DNA of 64,000 nt from Rhodoferax sp. (GTDB lineage Bacteria > Pseudomonadota > Gammaproteobacteria > Burkholderiales > Burkholderiaceae_C): contig NZ_JAUSLE010000047.1 in the NCBI RefSeq assembly GCF_030646845.1, forward strand, positions 1 to 64,000, written 5' to 3'. Under the pieces are notes generated by a model, which saw nothing but the letters and a program-made list of their open reading frames with translations, was not told where the DNA came from and ran no database searches. Shown one piece after another: positions 60,314-64,000 of this stretch (the first letter of the stretch is position 1; the number at the start of each line of letters is the position of its first letter). Made by a program: the position numbers and the translations under genes.

Positions 60314-60538
60314 ATGAACAAATCACTGTTGCTCGAAGGCCTGTCCGATGCGGTCGGCTTTGTCGGCGGTGCCCTGCTCGGGTACTGGATCGGCCGCCTG
60401 TTTGGCCTGGATATTTTTGCGGCCGGCTACAACAACGCCAGTATTGCCGGCATTGTGCTGGTGGGCCTGGGCGGCGGAGTCGGCCTGCAACTGGCCCGGC
60501 GCTGGCGCAGACACAGCCAGGCCAAACGCAAAGACTGA
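60314..60538 (+). CDS. Small membrane protein (74 aa)
   Basis: 74 residues with two predicted helices (about 12-30 and 40-60) and a basic C-terminus (RRWRRHSQAKRKD). Glycine-rich, resembling small holin-like or DUF-type proteins but not matching a family I know. Lies 16 bp after the MoxR gene and 5 bp before the acetyltransferase gene, so it is probably part of the same operon. The coding call rests on context, start spacing and codon usage. Confidence 0.6.
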   Translation: MNKSLLLEGLSDAVGFVGGALLGYWIGRLFGLDIFAAGYNNASIAGIVLVGLGGGVGLQLARRWRRHSQAKRKD

Positions 60539-60543
60539 GACCC

Positions 60544-61146
60544 ATGAACATGGCCTACGTTGAGCCCGTCACCTTGGCCGCGCGCGGCATTGAGCTGGTG
60601 CCGCTGGCCCTGACCCATGAAGACGGCCTGCGCACCGCGGCACAGGATGGGGAGTTGTGGCAGCTGCGCATCACCTCCGTGCCGGAGCCAGAGCAGACCC
60701 GTCAATACATTGAGAATGCGCTGGCCATGCGCGAGGCGGGCACCCGGTTTGCCTTTGCCGTCACGGAGGCCGCCACGGGCACGGTATTGGGCTGCACCAG
60801 CTACCACGATATCGTGCCGGCGGTCCGGCGTGTGGAAATTGGCTGGACCTGGTATGCGCGCCGATGCCAGCGCACGCATGTCAACACGACTGCCAAGCTG
60901 CTCATGATGACGCACGCGTTTGAAACGCTGGCATGCGAGGTGGTCGGCTGGCGCACCGACAACTTCAACTTTGCGTCCCAGGCCGCGATCGAGCGGCTGG
61001 GGGCCAAAAAGGACGGCGTGATTCGCGGCCATGCCCTGCGCCGGGACGGCACCATTCGCGATACCGTGATGTACAGCATGCGCCGTGGTGAATGGCCGGA
61101 AGCGAAAGCCCAGCTGCTGTACCTGCTGAACAAGCCGCGTCATTAG
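60544..61146 (+). CDS. GNAT-family acetyltransferase (RimJ/RimL-like)
   Basis: 200 residues; the RimJ-like pattern is LVPLALTHEDGLRTAAQDGE, GCTSYHDIVPAVRRVEIGWTW, and the CoA-binding NTTAKLLMMTHAFETLACEVVGW then NFASQAAIERLGAKKDGVIRGH. Likely acetylates a protein N-terminus or small amine. Its position inside a MoxR-VWA operon is unusual. Confidence 0.85.
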   Translation: MNMAYVEPVTLAARGIELVPLALTHEDGLRTAAQDGELWQLRITSVPEPEQTRQYIENALAMREAGTRFAFAVTEAATGTVLGCTSYHDIVPAVRRVEIGWTWYARRCQRTHVNTTAKLLMMTHAFETLACEVVGWRTDNFNFASQAAIERLGAKKDGVIRGHALRRDGTIRDTVMYSMRRGEWPEAKAQLLYLLNKPRH

Positions 61147-61156
61147 GAGATACATC

Positions 61157-62371
61157 ATGCTGATCGACTTCTTCTACACCCTGCGCTCGGCCAAACTGCC
61201 CGTTTCGGTCAAGGAATACCTCACCCTGCTGGAGGCCCTCAAAGTGGGCGTGGTCGGCCCCAACACACCGGAGCCGGAGAGTGACGATGAGCCCACTGGC
61301 TACAAGATCGAGGATTTTTACTACCTGAGCCGCACGACGCTGGTGAAGGACGAAAAACACTACGACAAGTTCGACCGAGCCTTCGCCGCCTACTTCAAGG
61401 GAGTCGAGACCAGTGCCGAATTCACCAAGGACATTCCGCTGGAGTGGCTGCGCAAGAACCTGGAACTGGAGCTCAGCCCGGAGGAGCGCGCCAAGATCGA
61501 AAAAATGGGCTGGGACGAGCTCATGGAAACGCTCAAGAAGCGCTTTGAAGAGCAGAAGGAACGCCACGAAGGCGGCAGCAAGTGGATCGGCACCGGCGGC
61601 ACCAGTCCGTTTGGCGCCTATGGCCAGAATCCGCAGGGCATTCGCATCGGCCAGGACAAGAGTCGCAACAAGAGTGCCGTCAAGGTGTGGGACCAGCGTG
61701 CCTACAAGGACTACGACGACACGCAGGAGCTGGGCACGCGCAACATCAAGGTCGCGCTGCGCCGCCTGCGCAAGTTTGCCCGTGAGGGCCACGAAGACGA
61801 ACTGGACCTGGACGGCACCATCAAGTGCACAGCGGCGAACGCCGGCTATCTGGACCTCAAGATGGTGCCCGAACGCCACAACAATGTGAAAGTGCTGCTG
61901 CTGATGGACGTCGGTGGCACCATGGATGAGCACATCCAGCGTGTGGAGGAGCTGTTCAGCGCCACCAAGACCGAATTCAAGCACCTGGAGTTCTATTACT
62001 TCCACAACTGCGTCTATGACTTCATGTGGAAGAACAACCGCCGCCGCTTTGCTGAAAAATTCCCTACCTGGGACATCATCCGCAAGTACAACAAGGACTA
62101 CAAGCTCATCTTCATTGGCGATGCCACCATGAGCCCCTACGAGATTCTGCAGCCCGGCGGCAGCGTCGAATACAACAACGAAGAAGCTGGCGTGGAATGG
62201 CTGCAGCGGCTAACCAGCGCCTTTCCCAAATTTGCCTGGATCAACCCCGAGCCGCAGGGCGTGTGGCAGTATCGCCAGAGCATTGGCGTGATCCAGCAAA
62301 TCGTGAACCAGCGCATGTTCCCGTTAACGCTCAAGGGTCTTGAAGAGGCGATGCGCTTGCTGACAAAATAG
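61157..62371 (+). CDS. CoxE-like VWA-domain protein
   Basis: 404 residues. The CoxE-type layout: an N-terminal helical part (MLIDFFYTLRSAKLPVSVKE), a linker with ISPR-like loops, and a C-terminal von Willebrand A domain with the metal-site motif KVLLLMDVGGTMDEHIQRVE (DxGGT in place of the strict DxSxS). Partners of MoxR ATPases in metal or cofactor insertion and protein maturation. AGGAGA precedes the ATG. Fourth gene of the MoxR run. Confidence 0.88.
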   Translation: MLIDFFYTLRSAKLPVSVKEYLTLLEALKVGVVGPNTPEPESDDEPTGYKIEDFYYLSRTTLVKDEKHYDKFDRAFAAYFKGVETSAEFTKDIPLEWLRKNLELELSPEERAKIEKMGWDELMETLKKRFEEQKERHEGGSKWIGTGGTSPFGAYGQNPQGIRIGQDKSRNKSAVKVWDQRAYKDYDDTQELGTRNIKVALRRLRKFAREGHEDELDLDGTIKCTAANAGYLDLKMVPERHNNVKVLLLMDVGGTMDEHIQRVEELFSATKTEFKHLEFYYFHNCVYDFMWKNNRRRFAEKFPTWDIIRKYNKDYKLIFIGDATMSPYEILQPGGSVEYNNEEAGVEWLQRLTSAFPKFAWINPEPQGVWQYRQSIGVIQQIVNQRMFPLTLKGLEEAMRLLTK

Positions 62372-62375
62372 CCGG

Positions 62376-64000
62376 ATGCCCGACCGACGAAACATCAAGC
62401 TGAGACAAAAGCTGCTCCTCTGGTCAGCATGGCTTGTTTTGATGATCGGATGGGCGGGCGCCTTGCACGCTCAAACGCCGGACACCGGCGCGGCCACGGC
62501 GCCCTCTTCCCAACGCCTGGCCTTTGACATCGAGATCCAGGCGCCGTCCGGGGTGCAAGACTACCTGCAGCGTCATATTGAGCTGCAACGCTACCGCGAG
62601 TTGATCGATCTCGACGCCACTGAATTGGCGCGACTATTGACCGCTGCCGAGCGCAACCTGCAGGATCTGCTGGGCACGCTGGGCTATTTCTCGCCCGAGA
62701 TCCGCTTGCTCGCGCTTGACACGCCGCAAAACCCCAAGGCGGCGCGGCACGTCGTGATCAAGGTGCAGCCTGGCGAGTCCGTCAAAATCAGCGATGTCAG
62801 CATCGAGTTCGTCGGCCCGATTTCGCAGGATGATGCAGCGCGGGAGCAGCGTGAGGCCATCCGCGAAACGTGGGCCTTGCGTCGTGGCATGACGTTCACC
62901 CAGGCCGATTGGGACGGCGCAAAAACACGGGCGCTGCGGCTGCTGACCGCCCAGCGTTACCCGATTGGCGCCATCGTTTCCAGCCAATCAGAAATTGACC
63001 CGGATACCAAGACCGCTCGACTGAGCCTCACGCTGGACTCCGGTCCAGCCTACCGCCTGGGGCCTGTGCAGATCAGCGGCACCCAGCGCTATGACACGGA
63101 ACTTGTCACCCATCTGGCCCGTTTGAATCCGGGTACAGACTACAGTCAAAACCTGATGCTGGAGGCGCAGCAGCGCCTGACCGACAGTGGGTTCTTCGAC
63201 GCCGTGTTTATTTCGCTTGACACTGCGGGCGACCCGATGGCCGCGCCCGTGCTGGTGCAACTGCGCGAAGCCAAACTGCAAAAAATCGTGCTGGGTGTCG
63301 GCGGCAGCACCGACGGCGGGGCACGGCTGTCAATGGAGCACACGCACAACAAAGTACCGGGCATTGGCTGGCGCGCCGCGTCAAAACTCTCACTGGACCG
63401 CGAAACCCGGTCTCTGGGCACAGAGTTGACCGCGCCACCGGATGAAGCAGGCTGGCGCTGGGTGACTTCGGCCTTGTTCCAAAGTCAGGTATCCGGTAGT
63501 TCCGACGTGAACAGCCAGCGCTACCGGGCGGGTCGCACACAGGCGGGCGAGCGGATTGACCGCAACTACTACCTGCAATATGACCGCGCCGAAACTGCAG
63601 GCGGCAGCGCGTCGACCACGGCCAACGCGCTCAGCGCCAACTACGCATGGACCCTGCGCAACTTCGACAGCTTGCCCTTTCCGTCCAGTGGCTATGGCCT
63701 CGGGGCAGAGCTTGGCGGCGGCACCACACTGGGCAGCAACCGAGAACCTTTTTTTCGCGCTCAGGGGCGATGGCTGGGCTTGTGGCCACTGGCGAGGAGG
63801 CAGGCAGGGACACGCAGCTCCAGCCGCGCAGGCCGCATCGCAGTGCGCGCAGAGGGTGGCATGGTGCTGGCTCGAACGGGCGCAGAACTGCCCAGCACGC
63901 AGCTTTTCCTCACAGGTGGTGATACCACCGTGCGCGGTTACGCCTACCGCAGCATTGGCAAGGAACTGGCCAATGGCGAGATCGCCGCCGGTCGTTACCT
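62376..64000 (+). CDS. TamA-like outer membrane translocation protein (3' truncated by window)
   Basis: Open from ATG 62376 to the window end (541 codons visible). Signal peptide (cleavage near LHAQTP), three POTRA-like domains (about 45-270, with KVQPGESVKISDVSIEFVG and DSGPAYRLGPVQISGTQRYD), then the start of a beta barrel, LGVGGSTDGGARLSMEHTHN, and the conserved LTGGDTTVRGYAYRSIGK. TamA belongs to the BamA/Omp85 group and, with TamB, takes part in outer-membrane assembly; tamB would be expected just beyond the window. It lies 4 bp after the CoxE-like gene. Confidence 0.88.
   Translation, partial: MPDRRNIKLRQKLLLWSAWLVLMIGWAGALHAQTPDTGAATAPSSQRLAFDIEIQAPSGVQDYLQRHIELQRYRELIDLDATELARLLTAAERNLQDLLGTLGYFSPEIRLLALDTPQNPKAARHVVIKVQPGESVKISDVSIEFVGPISQDDAAREQREAIRETWALRRGMTFTQADWDGAKTRALRLLTAQRYPIGAIVSSQSEIDPDTKTARLSLTLDSGPAYRLGPVQISGTQRYDTELVTHLARLNPGTDYSQNLMLEAQQRLTDSGFFDAVFISLDTAGDPMAAPVLVQLREAKLQKIVLGVGGSTDGGARLSMEHTHNKVPGIGWRAASKLSLDRETRSLGTELTAPPDEAGWRWVTSALFQSQVSGSSDVNSQRYRAGRTQAGERIDRNYYLQYDRAETAGGSASTTANALSANYAWTLRNFDSLPFPSSGYGLGAELGGGTTLGSNREPFFRAQGRWLGLWPLARRQAGTRSSSRAGRIAVRAEGGMVLARTGAELPSTQLFLTGGDTTVRGYAYRSIGKELANGEIAAGRY

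Overview
The window looks like a chromosomal segment of a betaproteobacterium of the Comamonadaceae (Rhodoferax/Polaromonas/Variovorax-like). The basis is the high GC content with strong GC3 bias, the Burkholderiales-type aa3 oxidase cluster (ctaC-ctaD-small assembly protein-ctaG-DUF2970-ctaE plus DUF2909-SURF1-ctaA-ctaB-sco), a Bug/TctC binding protein, a DUF4148 protein, and a dispersed repeat family that I associate with this family. No phage, plasmid, rRNA, tRNA or CRISPR array was recognised. Both edges cut genes: a NodJ-like ABC permease on the left and a TamA-like outer membrane protein on the right.

Layout. 1-2.4 kb: permease end and two pyridoxamine-oxidase-fold proteins, one carrying a GAF domain. 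2.4-5.2 kb (minus): secreted RCC1-repeat protein, four-TM protein, hemerythrin. 5.4-8.9 kb: GMC oxidoreductase divergent from ohrR, a periplasmic CxxCH protein and ohr, sharing an Ohr-box-like operator. 9.1-10.6 kb: MerR regulator, divergent small cysteine-containing membrane protein and a DsbA-like thiol protein. 10.7-13.6 kb: LytS/LytR-type two-component system whose kinase has a collagen-like tract. 13.6-17.2 kb (minus): DUF2059-like protein, acyltransferase, a homologue of the Bacillus spore transglutaminase Tgl, GNAT. 17.4-20.6 kb: membrane protein, chemoreceptor, HbpS-like and DUF2059 proteins. 20.8-26.8 kb (plus): YnjD/YnjF pair, DedA-flavin-disulfide-reductase fusion, DUF3047, selD-associated FAD oxidoreductase, RcnB/CigR-like protein. 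26.8-30.0 kb (minus): egtD, senB and selD, i.e. hercynine, selenosugar and selenophosphate synthesis, without a visible senA. 30.1-33.6 kb: PhnD/C/E/E-type ABC transporter.

33.8-36.7 kb: rpoH with a CIRCE operator over its promoter, a Bug protein whose ribosome binding site lies in a hairpin, and an AlkD-like protein. 36.7-46.5 kb: complete cytochrome aa3 oxidase structural and assembly cluster, including heme O/A synthesis and copper insertion. 46.6-50.5 kb: BioC-like methyltransferase, ComF, TrmL, LysR and a frameshifted DUF4148 gene. 50.5-58.6 kb: MaoC, ParA, KefF/KefC pair, zinc-ribbon protein with an HEAGH motif, TauE/SafE, RutE-like reductase, PcaF thiolase with an apparent pcaJ remnant, DUF1841. 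58.7-64 kb: cytochrome c4, then MoxR ATPase, small TM protein, GNAT, CoxE-like VWA protein and TamA.

Most interesting points: the senA-less selenoneine-type locus, the Tgl-like transglutaminase, the collagen-like sensor kinase, CIRCE on rpoH, the ribosome-binding-site hairpin, and eleven copies of a roughly 45-bp dispersed repeat. Five of these copies lie in frame inside coding sequences, some forming signal peptides, and a sixth supplies a stop codon. No searches were run; family assignments are from reading the sequence and remembered family motifs.
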